From Planctomycetota bacterium (GTDB lineage Bacteria > Planctomycetota > UBA8742 > UBA2392), in contig JABARW010000047.1 of the NCBI GenBank assembly GCA_019186845.1, positions 1 to 41,872 of the forward strand: a stretch of 41,872 nucleotides of DNA, in the 5' to 3' direction. A model generated the notes under the pieces. That model searched no databases, was not told where the DNA came from, and saw nothing but the letters and a program-made list of their open reading frames with translations. Positions 1 through 12,921 of this stretch are shown piece by piece; the stretch's first letter is position 1; every line of letters begins with the position of its first letter. Made by a program: the position numbers and the translations under genes.

Positions 1-1
1 G

Positions 2-1576
<1,575 letters not shown>

Positions 1577-1580
1577 GAGT

Positions 1581-1603
1581 GGCGCAGGTGTCGCACCCGC
1601 GCC
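1581..1603. terminator. Hairpin between convergent genes, probable two-way terminator
   Basis: Arms GGCGCAGGTG and CACCCGCGCC pair over 10 positions with one A-C mismatch around a TCG loop. It occupies nearly all of the 28-base gap between the gyrB stop and the stop of the facing gene. No clear T-run follows on either side, so Rho-independent function is inferred from position and stem only. Confidence 0.45.
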
Positions 1604-1604
1604 G

Positions 1605-2810
1605 TCACTCCAAAGGCTTTTCGATCTCCGCCGCCCAGTCGCCATAGGTCTTGGCCGGCGTGAGTGAGGCCCCGATGTGGCAGGCCAGCACCAGCTTGTC
1701 GTCGTAGTCCTGGGCCTTGATTTCAATTGGCTTCCAGCCCTGGTGCCAGCTCTGGGATATCACGGTCATCATGCGGTCGCGGAAGGCCGAAAAGCGTGGG
1801 CCCTCAATGGCGCTGCTTTCAAAATCCGGCACGCAGATCAGCGTCGCGCACGGCACCTTTCCCTCCGGGTGCCTGAGCAGCATGAACTTCTTGCACTTGG
1901 TATCCAGGGCGCCGCCCGCGATGGTCCTTTCCTCCACCTGCTTGGCGGCCGTTTCGCCATCCGTGAAGATCTCCACCGGAAACTGAGGCAGATAGAACTC
2001 GTTCAGGAACACGCCGTTGTGGTTGTAGTAGGTTTTGGCCACTTTGCGCCGGCAGTTCACCTCAATCACCGGGCTGCCCCAGGTCAAGGTCACCGACATG
2101 CTGGCCTCACTCACAATTTCCGGCGTTTCCTTGTTGGACTTGACGGCAAAGGGCACGCAGGTGGCCTTGAGCACCCGCTGAAAGGGATTGGGCTCCAGTA
2201 TCTCGACCTTTTCCGGCAGCCCGAAATAAACGTTCATCAACTGCGGGTGTGTCCCGCCGCCGGACTTGACCAGCTCTTCAAGCTCCGGGGCATACTTCGG
2301 ATCGTCAATACAGCCCACCGCGCTGCCCAGCGGATTACAGCGGAACTTGTAACCTCCGCTCAGGCTGGTCACCTCCAGCTCCGTGCGCAACTCCGAGTTG
2401 CGCATCACCCTCGCCCGCAGCAGACCGTTTTCAACCTGGCCGCCCGCGCTCTTGAACTTCTTCTTGCCGACCTCCAGCTCCAGATCGTCCTTGATCGGCT
2501 TGGAAACCCACTTCGGCGGCTTGACCTTGGGCTCTTCCGACAGAAGTCTGTACTTACGCGTTTCACCGGCCTTGAAGCCGTCAATGAACAGCAGCTTCTT
2601 CGCGGCCATGTCGTGGTGGCAGGCCAGTTCCTTGCCGTCGGGCCCCAGCAGCCGCGCCTTACCCGTGTGGCTCACAGCCCGATGAACAAGCGAGGGCGCC
2701 CGGTCAAAGGTGAGGTGGTTCGTGACCTCAAACTCCAGAGCGGCGGGCTTGTCCGCCATCGCCATGAGCGGAAACAGCGCCAGAAGAATGGCTGCAGGAA
2801 GAGTGCGCAT
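1605..2810 (-). CDS. Secreted protein of unknown function
   Basis: 401 residues. The N-terminus is a typical Sec signal peptide: MRTLP, then a hydrophobic stretch AAILLALFPLMAMA, with likely cleavage before DKPAALEF. The mature part looks like one or more beta-rich extracellular domains and is rich in Lys, Glu and Val. It has several cysteines (for example near ELACHHD, FRCNPLG, AVGCIDD, KATCVPF, VNCRRK, DTKCKK) that could form disulfides. No catalytic motif is recognised and I cannot place it in a family. It is followed downstream on the same strand by nothing (it faces gyrB); ppdK lies upstream on the same strand with a 44-base gap, so read-through is possible. The start is the only Met placed before the signal peptide; the ribosome site is weak. 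Confidence 0.75.
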   Translation of the reverse strand: MRTLPAAILLALFPLMAMADKPAALEFEVTNHLTFDRAPSLVHRAVSHTGKARLLGPDGKELACHHDMAAKKLLFIDGFKAGETRKYRLLSEEPKVKPPKWVSKPIKDDLELEVGKKKFKSAGGQVENGLLRARVMRNSELRTELEVTSLSGGYKFRCNPLGSAVGCIDDPKYAPELEELVKSGGGTHPQLMNVYFGLPEKVEILEPNPFQRVLKATCVPFAVKSNKETPEIVSEASMSVTLTWGSPVIEVNCRRKVAKTYYNHNGVFLNEFYLPQFPVEIFTDGETAAKQVEERTIAGGALDTKCKKFMLLRHPEGKVPCATLICVPDFESSAIEGPRFSAFRDRMMTVISQSWHQGWKPIEIKAQDYDDKLVLACHIGASLTPAKTYGDWAAEIEKPLE

Positions 2811-2854
2811 GGCCCCATTCTAGCGGCCCCGCACGCCGGGCGACATCAGTCGCT

Positions 2855-5530
<2,676 letters not shown>

Positions 5531-5547
5531 GGGGCACTCCGAAGAGC

Positions 5548-5571
5548 GGGGGCGCAGCATGCTGCGCCCCC
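5548..5571. repeat. Perfect 24-base palindrome between acnA and ppdK
   Basis: Two 12-base arms, GGGGGCGCAGCA and its exact reverse complement, meet with no spacer at the centre. As RNA this forms a very stable hairpin of about 10 pairs with a 4-base loop. It sits directly after the aconitase stop and 18 bases before the dikinase start. There is no T-run after it in the direction of transcription, so it may attenuate, stabilise the upstream mRNA end, or be a protein-binding palindrome. Confidence 0.6.
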
Positions 5572-5582
5572 TCACGGCGAGT

Positions 5583-8222
5583 CTATTTCGCCATTCGACG
5601 CAGGACGGCGTGCAGAATCCCGCCGTTTCGGTAGTAGTCCACCTCGACGGGCGTATTGATTCGGCAGTTTGTATTAAACCTGATTTCCTTGCCGTCCGCC
5701 TTGCGCGCGACGACCGCAATTTTCTGGCGCGGCTGCACGCTGTCGTCGATGGCGATGTCGAAGGTTTCCGTGCCGTCCAGACCAAGCTTGGCCGGGTCCT
5801 GCCCCTCTTCAAACGTGAGGGGCAGCACGCCCATGCCGATGAGGTTGCTGCGGTGAATGCGCTCGAAGCTCACAGCGATGACGGCCTTCACGCCCAGCAG
5901 CAGCGTGCCCTTGGCCGCCCAGTCACGGCTTGAACCCATGCCGTAGTCTTTGCCCGCCAGCACCACCAGCGGGATGTTGCGGGCCCGGTAGTTCACGCTC
6001 GCGTCGTAGACGTACTTCACTTTCCCGTCTGTATAGTCCGTCGTCCACCCGCCTTCGGTTCCGGGGGCGAGCTGGTTCTTGATGCGCTTGTTGGCGAAAG
6101 TGCCACGCATCATCACCTCGTGGTTGCCGCGGCGCGAACCGTAGCTGTTGAAGTCAGCCTTTGTGACGCCCAGGCTCTTGAGGTACTGGCCGGCAGGCGT
6201 CTTCTCTTCGATGTCGCCAGCGGGGCTGATGTGGTCCGTCGTCACGCTGTCGCCCAGCTTGAGCAGGCAGCGTGCGCCCTTGATGGGCGAGATCGTGCCG
6301 GGGTCCTTGCCCATGCCGACAAAGTAGGGCGGGTGCTGGATGTAGGTACTCTTGGAGTCCCAGGCGTAGTTGTCGCCCCTGGTTGCCTTGATGGCTTTCC
6401 ATTCCGGGGAGCCGCCAAACACCTCGGCATAAATGCGCAGGAACTGCTCGCGCGAGATGTTCGCGCCCACGGACTTGCTGATCTCGGCCTGCGTGGGCCA
6501 GATGTCCTTGAGATAGACCGCTTTGCCATCCTTGCCCTTGCCCAGAGGCTCCTGAGTCAGGTCAATGTCCACGGTGCCGGCCAGGGCGTAGGCCACGACC
6601 AGCAACGGGCTGGCAAGGTAGTTCGCGCGAACTTCCGGGTGGACGCGGCCTTCAAAGTTGCGGTTGCCAGAAAGCACGCTGGCCACCACCAGGTCGTTGC
6701 TTGCGATATCTTTGCTCACGGCCTCCGGCAGGGGCCCGGAATTGCCGATGCAGGTCGTGCAGCCGTACCCGACCACGTGGAAACCCAGGGCCTCCAGGTC
6801 TCCCATCACGCCGGCCTTGTTCAAATATTCGGTCACGACGCGAGAGCCGGGCGCAAGCGAAGTCTTCACCCAGGGCTTGCGCGCAAGCCCCTTCTGGACG
6901 GCGTTGCGCGCCAGCAGGCCCGCACCGATCAGCACGTAGGGGTTGCTCGTGTTCGTGCAACTGGTAATGGCGGCAATCACCACGCTGCCGTCCTGGGCGC
7001 CGGTCTGGGTTTTGACGGTAGTGGCGGGCTTTGCGGCCCGAGCCGTAGCGTAGTACTTCTGCCAGCCGGCCTTCATGGCACCCAGAGCCACGCGGTCCTG
7101 CGGGCGCGCCGGCCCGGCCAACGCGGCTTCGATCGTCGAAAGGTCGAGTTCCAATTCGCTGCTGTAGGTGATCTTGCGCTTATCGTCGCGCCAGAGCCCC
7201 TGAGCTTTGCAGTAGGCCTCAACGGTGCCAATGAGTTTTTCGTCGCGTCCCGAAAGGCGCAGGTACTCCAGCGTGTGCTCATCCACGGGGAAGAAGCCGC
7301 AGGTCGCCCCGTACTCCGGCGCCATGTTGGCCACGGTCGCGCGGGTGGCCAAGGGCATGTCCGCCAGGCCGGGCCCGTAGAACTCGACAAACTTGTCTAC
7401 CACGCCGTGCTTGCGCAGCATTTCCGTCACGCGCAATACCAGATCTGTCGCGGTTGCGCCCCCGGGCAGTTTGCCCGTGAACTTGAAGCCGACGACCTCG
7501 GGGATGAGCATTGCTGTAGGCTGGCCCAGCATCACGGCTTCTGCCTCGATGCCGCCAACACCCCAGCCCAGGACGCCCAGGCCGTTGATCATGGTGGTGT
7601 GGGAGTCGGTGCCAACGCAGGAATCAGGATAGAGCACTCCCTCGCGCTCCCATACGACGCGCGCCAGATACTCGAGATTCACCTGATGCACGATGCCCGT
7701 GGCCGGCGGCACAGCCCGGAAATTGTTCAGAGACTGCTGGCCCCACTTGAGAAACTCGTATCGCTCGCGGTTGCGCTCGAACTCCAGCCGGCTGTTCTCC
7801 TTCTCGGCGTTGGCGCTGCCAAAGGCGTCCACCTGCACACTGTGGTCGATCACCAGGTCGCAGGGCACGAGCGGATTGACCTTCCTGGGGTCGCCGCCGA
7901 GCTTCTTCATGGCGTCGCGCATGGCCGCGAGGTCCACCACGCAGGGCACGCCCGTAAAGTCCTGCAACACGACGCGGCCCGGCATGAACGCAATCTCGTT
8001 CTCGCCGACCTTTCTGGCGTCATAGGCGCACAGAGCCTTGAGGTGCTCCTGGGTGTAAACACGGCCATCGTAATTGCGCAGCGAGGCTTCGAGCAGGATT
8101 TTGATCGTGTAAGGAAGGTTGTCGATGTTGCCCAACTCGCGCAGCGCATCGAGCTTGTAAATCGTGCGCTTGCCCAGGGGCGTATCGATGGTCGTCTTGG
8201 CCTTCGCGGCGTAGTCAGTCAT
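5583..8222 (-). CDS. acnA: Aconitate hydratase A
   Basis: 879 residues, close to E. coli AcnA. Converts citrate to isocitrate through cis-aconitate in the TCA cycle using a [4Fe-4S] cluster. The three cluster cysteines are visible with the family spacing: Cys422 in [10 protein letters not shown], Cys488 and Cys491 in [13 protein letters not shown] (66 then 3 residues apart, the same spacing as E. coli AcnA). Other hallmarks are [15 protein letters not shown] [16 protein letters not shown] in the N-terminal half, and [13 protein letters not shown] plus [14 protein letters not shown] in the C-terminal swivel domain. The ATG at 8222 is preceded by GGAG at a suitable distance. The conserved start [19 protein letters not shown] supports this choice. 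Confidence 0.97.
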   Translation of the reverse strand: MTDYAAKAKTTIDTPLGKRTIYKLDALRELGNIDNLPYTIKILLEASLRNYDGRVYTQEHLKALCAYDARKVGENEIAFMPGRVVLQDFTGVPCVVDLAAMRDAMKKLGGDPRKVNPLVPCDLVIDHSVQVDAFGSANAEKENSRLEFERNRERYEFLKWGQQSLNNFRAVPPATGIVHQVNLEYLARVVWEREGVLYPDSCVGTDSHTTMINGLGVLGWGVGGIEAEAVMLGQPTAMLIPEVVGFKFTGKLPGGATATDLVLRVTEMLRKHGVVDKFVEFYGPGLADMPLATRATVANMAPEYGATCGFFPVDEHTLEYLRLSGRDEKLIGTVEAYCKAQGLWRDDKRKITYSSELELDLSTIEAALAGPARPQDRVALGAMKAGWQKYYATARAAKPATTVKTQTGAQDGSVVIAAITSCTNTSNPYVLIGAGLLARNAVQKGLARKPWVKTSLAPGSRVVTEYLNKAGVMGDLEALGFHVVGYGCTTCIGNSGPLPEAVSKDIASNDLVVASVLSGNRNFEGRVHPEVRANYLASPLLVVAYALAGTVDIDLTQEPLGKGKDGKAVYLKDIWPTQAEISKSVGANISREQFLRIYAEVFGGSPEWKAIKATRGDNYAWDSKSTYIQHPPYFVGMGKDPGTISPIKGARCLLKLGDSVTTDHISPAGDIEEKTPAGQYLKSLGVTKADFNSYGSRRGNHEVMMRGTFANKRIKNQLAPGTEGGWTTDYTDGKVKYVYDASVNYRARNIPLVVLAGKDYGMGSSRDWAAKGTLLLGVKAVIAVSFERIHRSNLIGMGVLPLTFEEGQDPAKLGLDGTETFDIAIDDSVQPRQKIAVVARKADGKEIRFNTNCRINTPVEVDYYRNGGILHAVLRRMAK

Positions 8223-8403
8223 GGCGGCTCCGGTGGCGCGGTCGCGTGGTCCCGAAATTCGCGCGCATGTTAGCCGCGCCCAGCCGCGATGAAAGCAGTT
8301 TTGCGAAGCGGTCCTGACTCATGTCTCCCGCTCTCGACACCCTGCGCGCATCGGCTCAGGTCCGGCGTTTTCCCCGCGCCAAGGGCGCCGTCGCACCCGC
8401 CCG

Positions 8404-8678
8404 TTACAGAATGAAGAGCCGCGGAAGTGCCCAGGGCCCTTGTCGTCGCCCAGCACCCTGAAGAACACGATGCCGCGTGCGCTGACCTGGTCGTCAATCA
8501 GGTCGTTGACATGCCAGGGCGCGCCGTCGGGACACGCGCTTAGCTCCGAGCTGGCCTTTGGCTTACCATACGAAGAACCCGGGGTCGCCCCCTCTGCCCC
8601 TGAGTTGTCATACGACTGCGCAAATCCAACAGAACCAACGCCCAATTCACTCGCGAAAAAGCCGCCGCACTTCAGCAT
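8404..8678 (-). pseudogene. Possible small gene remnant, unknown family
   Basis: On the minus strand an ATG at 8678 opens a frame whose stretch at about 8436-8535 (reading PDGAPWHVNDLIDDQVSARG and then IVFFRVLGDDKG) has strongly GC-rich third codon positions, as real genes here do. In that frame it runs on to 8319 with less gene-like composition. A one-step frame change in the G/C run near 8432 would instead give GPWALPRLFIL and a TAA at 8404-8406. The upstream part of the frame (8536-8678) has unbiased third positions. This may be a degraded gene, a sequencing indel, or chance. I do not recognise a family. Confidence 0.25.
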
Positions 8679-8681
8679 TCA

Positions 8682-8720
8682 GTGAAGCTTGCGCTGTCGC
8701 CGCGAGGGCGTAAGCTTCAC
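8682..8720. promoter_or_regulatory. Inverted repeat upstream of the XRE regulator
   Basis: Arms GTGAAGCTTGCGC (8682-8694) and GCGTAAGCTTCAC (8708-8720) are reverse complements at 12 of 13 positions, separated by 13 bases. The repeat ends 23 bases before the start codon of a gene encoding a CI-repressor-like helix-turn-helix protein, so an autoregulatory operator is a reasonable inference. As RNA it could also be a hairpin in the leader. Confidence 0.5.
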
Positions 8721-8743
8721 GAAACCAATAAGCGGGGGCGGCG

Positions 8744-10282
8744 ATGAGCGCGGATCAATCACTCCCGGCCCCGGCCGGCGTTGAGGACCAATCCGACGAC
8801 GCCTCTATCCGCGAGCGCCTCAACTCTCTGCTCTCCGAACACTCCCAGAGCGAGATCGCACGCAAGACCGGCTCCCTCGTTGCCAGTGTCAATCGCTACG
8901 TCCATGGCGCGCGCATTCCCGCCGCGTTCTGTGCCGCCTTGGTACGCGGGCTCAACGTAAACCCCTCGTGGCTGCTGGTGGGCGAGGGCGCGCCCAGCCT
9001 GGCCGATGTTCCGGCGGACACCGCCAAGCTGGGCGGCAACCTGCTGGCGCTGGTCGAAGCCATGAGCGCCGTAGCGCGCATGAGGCTGGGCTCCTTGACG
9101 GGCAAGCACCACCTGAAGGTACTGCGAGAACTCAATGACGCGCTGGTGGCCCACGAGCGTCTGCGCGAGAAACTGAACGAGCAAAGCCGCCCCCTTTTCG
9201 CTGAGATGCTCAGGGATCTCCAGGCCGCGCTGGACAAACGCGACCTGGCCCGCGCCGGCGAACTACGCAAGGCCGTAGAGCAGCTGTCACGGCTGTGCGA
9301 CGATGAGGATCTCGAGCGCGATTTTTATCGTGTGCAGGCCTATCATGAGTTTCAGCTCAAGAACTCGTCACGCTTCCTGCAGCTCCAGCGCAAGCTGTTC
9401 CTGCGCTCGCTGCCCAACGACAACCTGTTTGATGAGCGCGCCTGCGATGAGGCACGCCGCCTCGTGGTCGCGCTGGTGCAGATGAACCGTCTGCACGAAG
9501 CGCTTCGGGTGTGCCGCGCCACGCGCAACCTGGCGGGCAAGGCGGGGCGCCGCTGGGCGGCATTCGCGCGCCTGGAAAACACCCACGGCGTGATCCTGGT
9601 CGAACTGGGGCACCTCTACAAAGGCATGGCCCTGGTGCAGCGGAGTCTGCCGCGCCTGACCGGCATGTACCGCAAGGTCAGCGAGGCGGCACTGGCCAAA
9701 CAGATGCTCTGGGCGGGGCTGGTGCGCCTGGAGGACGCCATGGCCATGAGCGAGCGCAACGACGCCAAGGCCGAGCACTTCCTTCAGACGGCCTGCTGGC
9801 TGTCCGAGCCCCGGCTGCTGGAGGCGACCCTGGCTTATGCCGAGGCGCGCGACGTGGAGCCGGTGTGGCGCGACGGGTTCTTCCCGCGTTATGCGCGCAG
9901 CCTGTTGAAACAGTTGACCCACCCCGGCAGCGAAGAGGCGGCAGCCTTTGAAGCCGCCATGCAGGCCAGCCCCAAAACCGCTCCCCGCGACGAAGGTGAC
10001 TGGGTGCGGCTGGGCGCAAGCGTGGCCCACCTGTATCTCGCCGCGGGCCTGCGTGAGCACGCCCTGGCTCAGACGCTGGAGGTCGATCGCCGCCTGAAGT
10101 CTATGGATCCGGAGGTCAATCCCGAGCCCCTGGCGGCGGCCACGCACTATCGCTGCGTGCTGGCGCTCATGAGCTCGCCGACCGATGCCCGGCAGAAAGG
10201 GATGATCCAGCAGGCGCGCCGCTTCTTTACGCGCTACATCCGGGGCGGCTACGCCATTTTGGAATCAGCCTTGAAGTCCTGA
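8744..10282 (+). CDS. XRE/CI-repressor-like HTH protein with long helical (TPR-like) C-terminus
   Basis: 512 residues. An N-terminal helix-turn-helix of the phage CI-repressor/XRE type spans about residues 20-85: SQSEIARKTG forms the first helices, ASVNRYVHGARIP the recognition part, and NPSWLLVGEGAP is the typical end of this domain. After it comes a helix (residues about 110-180) and a long all-helical region to the C-terminus, rich in Ala, Leu and Arg, with repeat-like pairs such as DLARAGELRKAVEQL and RLHEALRVCRATRNLAGKAG that look like divergent TPR helices. No peptidase (LexA-like) domain is seen. It is probably a cytoplasmic transcription regulator that senses a peptide or protein partner through its TPR-like part; targets are unknown. 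The inverted repeat just upstream suggests self-regulation. A G-rich ribosome site precedes the ATG. Confidence 0.75.
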   Translation: MSADQSLPAPAGVEDQSDDASIRERLNSLLSEHSQSEIARKTGSLVASVNRYVHGARIPAAFCAALVRGLNVNPSWLLVGEGAPSLADVPADTAKLGGNLLALVEAMSAVARMRLGSLTGKHHLKVLRELNDALVAHERLREKLNEQSRPLFAEMLRDLQAALDKRDLARAGELRKAVEQLSRLCDDEDLERDFYRVQAYHEFQLKNSSRFLQLQRKLFLRSLPNDNLFDERACDEARRLVVALVQMNRLHEALRVCRATRNLAGKAGRRWAAFARLENTHGVILVELGHLYKGMALVQRSLPRLTGMYRKVSEAALAKQMLWAGLVRLEDAMAMSERNDAKAEHFLQTACWLSEPRLLEATLAYAEARDVEPVWRDGFFPRYARSLLKQLTHPGSEEAAAFEAAMQASPKTAPRDEGDWVRLGASVAHLYLAAGLREHALAQTLEVDRRLKSMDPEVNPEPLAAATHYRCVLALMSSPTDARQKGMIQQARRFFTRYIRGGYAILESALKS

Positions 10283-10305
10283 GCCGGTTGTGCGCCGGAA
10301 ACGAA

Positions 10306-10329
10306 ACCGGCGGCCTTCCGGCCGCCGGT
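10306..10329. terminator. Strong hairpin between convergent genes
   Basis: Perfect 10-base arms ACCGGCGGCC and GGCCGCCGGT flank a TTCC loop. The hairpin lies in the 69-base gap between the stops of the XRE regulator (plus) and the desaturase (minus). Short T-containing tracts follow on both sides (TCTGTCGTTCTC on the plus side, TTTCGTTTCC on the minus), so it can serve both transcripts. Confidence 0.75.
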
Positions 10330-10351
10330 CTGTCGTTCTCTGGAATGCGCT

Positions 10352-11416
10352 TCAGGCGTTCTCGCCGCCCGCAGGCTCACTCCCCTTGGCCAACAGGGTG
10401 ATCTCTTCAACCTTGGCTTTGGTCATGACTATGAGCTCGTCGAGCTTCTTCTTGCGTTCATCATAGAAGTCGCCGGCGGAAACACGGGCGTTCTCCAGTG
10501 CGCGCAGGGCGTTGTGCCAGTGCTGCTCGAACATGCCGAGGTCCGGAGCGCCGGTCTTGAGCAGGTGCTTCTCCATCATGTGCTTGGGCACCTTGCGCAC
10601 GTCGCTGACAAGGCCGACGTAGCTCGCCAGCTTGATGATATAGAAGCTGGTGTCGATCTCCCACCACTTGAAGCCCTGGTTGGCGCTGGCCATGTAGTGG
10701 TGGTGGTTGTTGTGCCAACCCTCGCCGCCAGCCAGCAGCGCCAGAATCCAGTTGTTGCGGCTGGTTTCACGGGTAGCAAAGCGGCGGGTGCCAAACACGT
10801 GGGCCAGAGAGTTGATCATGAACGTCACGTGATAGAGGAACACCGTCGAGCCGAAGAAGCCAAACAACAGCGCGGCCCAGGCGGAAGTCCAGCCGCCCAG
10901 CGCATAGCCAAAGAAGAAGGTGGCCACGCCCAGCGAAATCGGCGGAAGCAGGTGGAACTTGTTGATGAAACGAAGCTCGGGGAACTTGGCGAAGTCCGGA
11001 ATCAGTTCAAAGGGCGTCTTGTCGTACTTGCGGCAGAGAATCCAGCCGCAGTGGCTCCACCAGAAGCCGCGCTGCACGGGCGAGTGAATGTCTTCGGGCT
11101 GGTCGGAGTATTTGTGGTGGTGGCGATGATGGCCGGCCCACCAGAGGGCGCCCTTCTGGGCGGCAGCACCGCCGATGTAGGCGATGATGAACTGCATGAC
11201 GCGGCTGGTGCGATAGGAGCGGTGGGCGAAGTAGCGGTGGTAGCCCGCCGTCAGGGCGGTCATGCGCACATAGAAAAGCACGAAGAAGATCAGCGCGTCC
11301 CACCAGCGCAGGCCCGTGAAGAAGGCCGCGAAAGGCAGCAGGTGCATGATCATGAAAGGAATACTGGATGCCCAGCTGATGCGTTCTTCCCGGGCGGCAG
11401 GCGCTGCTTCACTCAT
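10352..11416 (-). CDS. Fatty acid desaturase (acyl-CoA delta-9 / stearoyl-CoA desaturase type)
   Basis: 354 residues. Membrane di-iron enzyme that introduces a double bond in a fatty acyl chain. All three histidine boxes of the acyl-CoA desaturase family are present: HRYFAH at 60-65, HHRHHH at 96-101, and HNNHHH at 235-240. Hydrophobic segments lie at about 18-35, 38-55, 72-90, 158-175 and 180-205, giving the usual four-helix membrane topology. A Lys/Glu-rich helix of about 70 residues at the C-terminus (after FEQHWHNALRALEN) is longer than in many bacterial homologues. The ATG at 11416 is preferred to the one 34 codons upstream because it follows an AAGG-type site and lies downstream of a promoter-like pair. 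The long residues before it are not family-like. Bacterial relatives often lack a fused cytochrome b5, as here. Confidence 0.93.
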   Translation of the reverse strand: MSEAAPAAREERISWASSIPFMIMHLLPFAAFFTGLRWWDALIFFVLFYVRMTALTAGYHRYFAHRSYRTSRVMQFIIAYIGGAAAQKGALWWAGHHRHHHKYSDQPEDIHSPVQRGFWWSHCGWILCRKYDKTPFELIPDFAKFPELRFINKFHLLPPISLGVATFFFGYALGGWTSAWAALLFGFFGSTVFLYHVTFMINSLAHVFGTRRFATRETSRNNWILALLAGGEGWHNNHHHYMASANQGFKWWEIDTSFYIIKLASYVGLVSDVRKVPKHMMEKHLLKTGAPDLGMFEQHWHNALRALENARVSAGDFYDERKKKLDELIVMTKAKVEEITLLAKGSEPAGGENA

Positions 11417-11490
11417 GGGTGTCTTGCCTTGATAGCTTGATGGCCGCGTTCCTTGCGGCTTGGAAACTCCAGACCTAAAGGGGTGATGCC

Positions 11491-11518
11491 AGTGTAGTAA
11501 GACAAGGCGCGGGTTCAA
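11491..11518 (-). promoter_or_regulatory. Putative promoter of the desaturase gene
   Basis: Reading the minus strand, TTGAAC (11518-11513) and TACACT (11496-11491) are separated by 16 bases, matching the sigma-70-type consensus at 4 of 6 positions each. Transcription would start near 11484 and give a leader of about 70 bases before the ATG at 11416. Confidence 0.4.
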
Positions 11519-11557
11519 ACGACATCGCTGTCCTTATTTGTAACGGGAGCCCCAGGG

Positions 11558-12010
11558 TCACTTCAGCTCGACCCCCTTGGGTCCCGCGGGCGCGTTGCCG
11601 GCGGGTTCTGGCGCGTCTTTGGGGGTGTATTCGAATTCGGCGGTCCGAGCGTCGAGCATCACGACAGGAGCGTCGGCTGACTGCATGGGTGTCGCGCGGA
11701 ACTTGCCATCGGCCAGTTGACCCTTATCGTCGAACTTCAGCCGGAAAAACGTGTAGCTCAGTTCCGAATAATACTCGCCGGGTTTGATGTCCGCTGGACC
11801 CCCGCCAAAGCCTGAAAGGTCATCGAGCATTTCCGGCGCTGCTTTGTGCCTGGCGTAGTACTTGAGCGCAGCCTCACGCATGAGGCTCAGGTTGGCCTCG
11901 GCCTCTTTGGCCCGTTCGCGCAGTTGTCTTTCGCCAGCCATGGCCGGGGGGTCGGCCTTGGTACAGCAGGCCAGCAGTAGAGCAACACTGACAAGCAGCA
12001 AAAGTCTCAT
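11558..12010 (-). CDS. Small lipoprotein of unknown function
   Basis: 150 residues. Residues 1-16 form a lipoprotein signal peptide, MRLLLLVSVALLLACC, with lipobox LLAC and acylated Cys15 or the adjacent Cys16. The mature protein begins with a charged helix (RQLRERAKEAEANLSLMREAAL) and then a region with YYARHKAAPEMLDDLSGFG that recalls the sequence after the N-terminal helix of type II secretion pseudopilins, though this is only an impression. It ends in a Pro/Ala-rich tail. It is transcribed away from the ABC transporter operon on the other side and lies 141 bases upstream of the desaturase start on the same strand. Function unknown. Confidence 0.7.
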   Translation of the reverse strand: MRLLLLVSVALLLACCTKADPPAMAGERQLRERAKEAEANLSLMREAALKYYARHKAAPEMLDDLSGFGGGPADIKPGEYYSELSYTFFRLKFDDKGQLADGKFRATPMQSADAPVVMLDARTAEFEYTPKDAPEPAGNAPAGPKGVELK

Positions 12011-12121
12011 GTGGTCACCCGCCGACCGAGCAAGAAAACAGCCATTCGCGGGACTAGCCTAACCTGCCCGCGTGTTTGGGCAAACGTATGCTGGCTTGGC
12101 GGGTTCAGGGAAAGCGGCCTG

Positions 12122-12865
12122 ATGATCGTTCAAATCACAGATGTATGGCGCCAGTATCGCATGGGCGGGGCCGAGCCCGTGGCGGCATTGCGGGGCGCTA
12201 CGCTGGCCATTGAGGCGGGGGAGTTCACCTGCCTGCTGGGCAAGAGCGGGTCGGGCAAAAGCACGCTGATGAATCTCATCGGCGGACTGGACCGGCCAAC
12301 CAAGGGCAGCATCGAAGTGGACGGAATCGAGCTGAGCCGCATGAGCGCGCGGGAACTCTCGCTTTATCGGCGCGAGAAAATCGGCTTTGTCTTCCAGAGC
12401 TTCAACCTTGTGGGAAGCATGCGTGCGTGGGAGAACGTCTCGCTTCCGCTGGTGTTTGCGGGCGTGCCGCGCGCAGAGCGCAAGAGGCGCGCCGATGAAA
12501 TGCTCGAGCGCGTGGGTCTGGCGCGCCGCGCCGACCACCGGCCCACCCAGCTTTCGGGCGGCGAACAGCAGCGTGTGGCCTTTGCGCGCGCGCTGATCAG
12601 CCACCCCAGAATTCTGCTGGGAGACGAGCCCACCGGAAACCTCGACAGCGCGACCAGCGAGCAGATTATGGCCCTGATGGTTGAGGAGAACCGGCGCGGC
12701 ACCACCATTGTCATGGTTACACACGACCCCGACCTGGCCGAGCGCTATGCCAGCCGCATCGTGCGCATGGCCGATGGGGCGGTAGTCGGCGACACCCGCC
12801 GTGAAAAACTGTTCGCCACAGAGGCCACGGAGAAAGGCACTGAAGCCGCAAGCCAACGCGGTTGA
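12122..12865 (+). CDS. ABC transporter ATP-binding protein, MacB/LolD type
   Basis: 247 residues. ATPase of a type VII (MacB/LolCDE/FtsE-like) ABC system working with the permease downstream. Seen: Walker [10 protein letters not shown] (40-48), Q-loop in [11 protein letters not shown] near 90, signature LSGGEQQR (144-151), Walker [13 protein letters not shown] (164-175) and switch His in [13 protein letters not shown]. The ATG at 12122 is chosen because [12 protein letters not shown] is the family start; the frame is open further upstream but has no family residues. The last 20 or so residues (from [13 protein letters not shown] on) are not family sequence: they are encoded by the left arm of an inverted repeat and appear to have been added by its insertion. 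Confidence 0.93.
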   Translation: MIVQITDVWRQYRMGGAEPVAALRGATLAIEAGEFTCLLGKSGSGKSTLMNLIGGLDRPTKGSIEVDGIELSRMSARELSLYRREKIGFVFQSFNLVGSMRAWENVSLPLVFAGVPRAERKRRADEMLERVGLARRADHRPTQLSGGEQQRVAFARALISHPRILLGDEPTGNLDSATSEQIMALMVEENRRGTTIVMVTHDPDLAERYASRIVRMADGAVVGDTRREKLFATEATEKGTEAASQRG

Positions 12866-12919
12866 TCGCAGGGTCGAGTCATTCTTCTCTGCATTCTCCG
12901 TGTGCTCTGTGGTGAGAAC
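12811..12919. repeat. CACAGAG-type inverted repeat running into the ABC ATPase gene
   Basis: Left arm at 12811-12834 and right arm at 12894-12919 are imperfect reverse complements. Both contain CCACAGAG and CACGGAGAA blocks (on opposite strands) separated by two mismatched bases, plus an outer GTTC block after a small gap. About 59 bases lie between the arms. This wording (CACAGAGG...CACGGAGAA) is familiar to me as a dispersed repeat in many environmental genomes. The left arm overlaps the 3' end of the ATPase gene; the right arm ends 2 bases before the permease ATG and supplies the GGTGAG ribosome-site-like sequence. Confidence 0.8.
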
Positions 12920-12921
12920 TC

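Larger units (their letters stand above)
8223..8743. other. 521-base gap between divergent genes
   Basis: The region separates acnA (minus) from the XRE-type regulator (plus) and should carry both promoters. Its first part (about 8223-8400) shows nothing I recognise. The middle (8404-8678) contains a minus-strand segment with gene-like composition, described separately. The last part holds a near-perfect 13-base inverted repeat just before the regulator. I see no tRNA and no clear -35/-10 pair. Confidence 0.5.

Noticed and set aside
5531..5812. A longer N-terminus for pyruvate phosphate dikinase
   Set aside because: It would overlap the aconitase coding end and its Arg/Ser/Thr-rich residues are antisense-like; the ATG at 5530 gives the family length.
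6120..8273. A 717-codon open frame on the plus strand opposite acnA
   Set aside because: It is the antisense shadow of acnA in GC-rich DNA; it is His/Gly/Ala/Val-rich with no motif, while acnA on the other strand has all three cluster cysteines.
8440..8685. An 81-codon plus-strand frame in the gap before the XRE gene
   Set aside because: No ribosome site, Ser/Pro/Leu-rich shadow-like composition, and it overlaps the more coding-like minus-strand segment.
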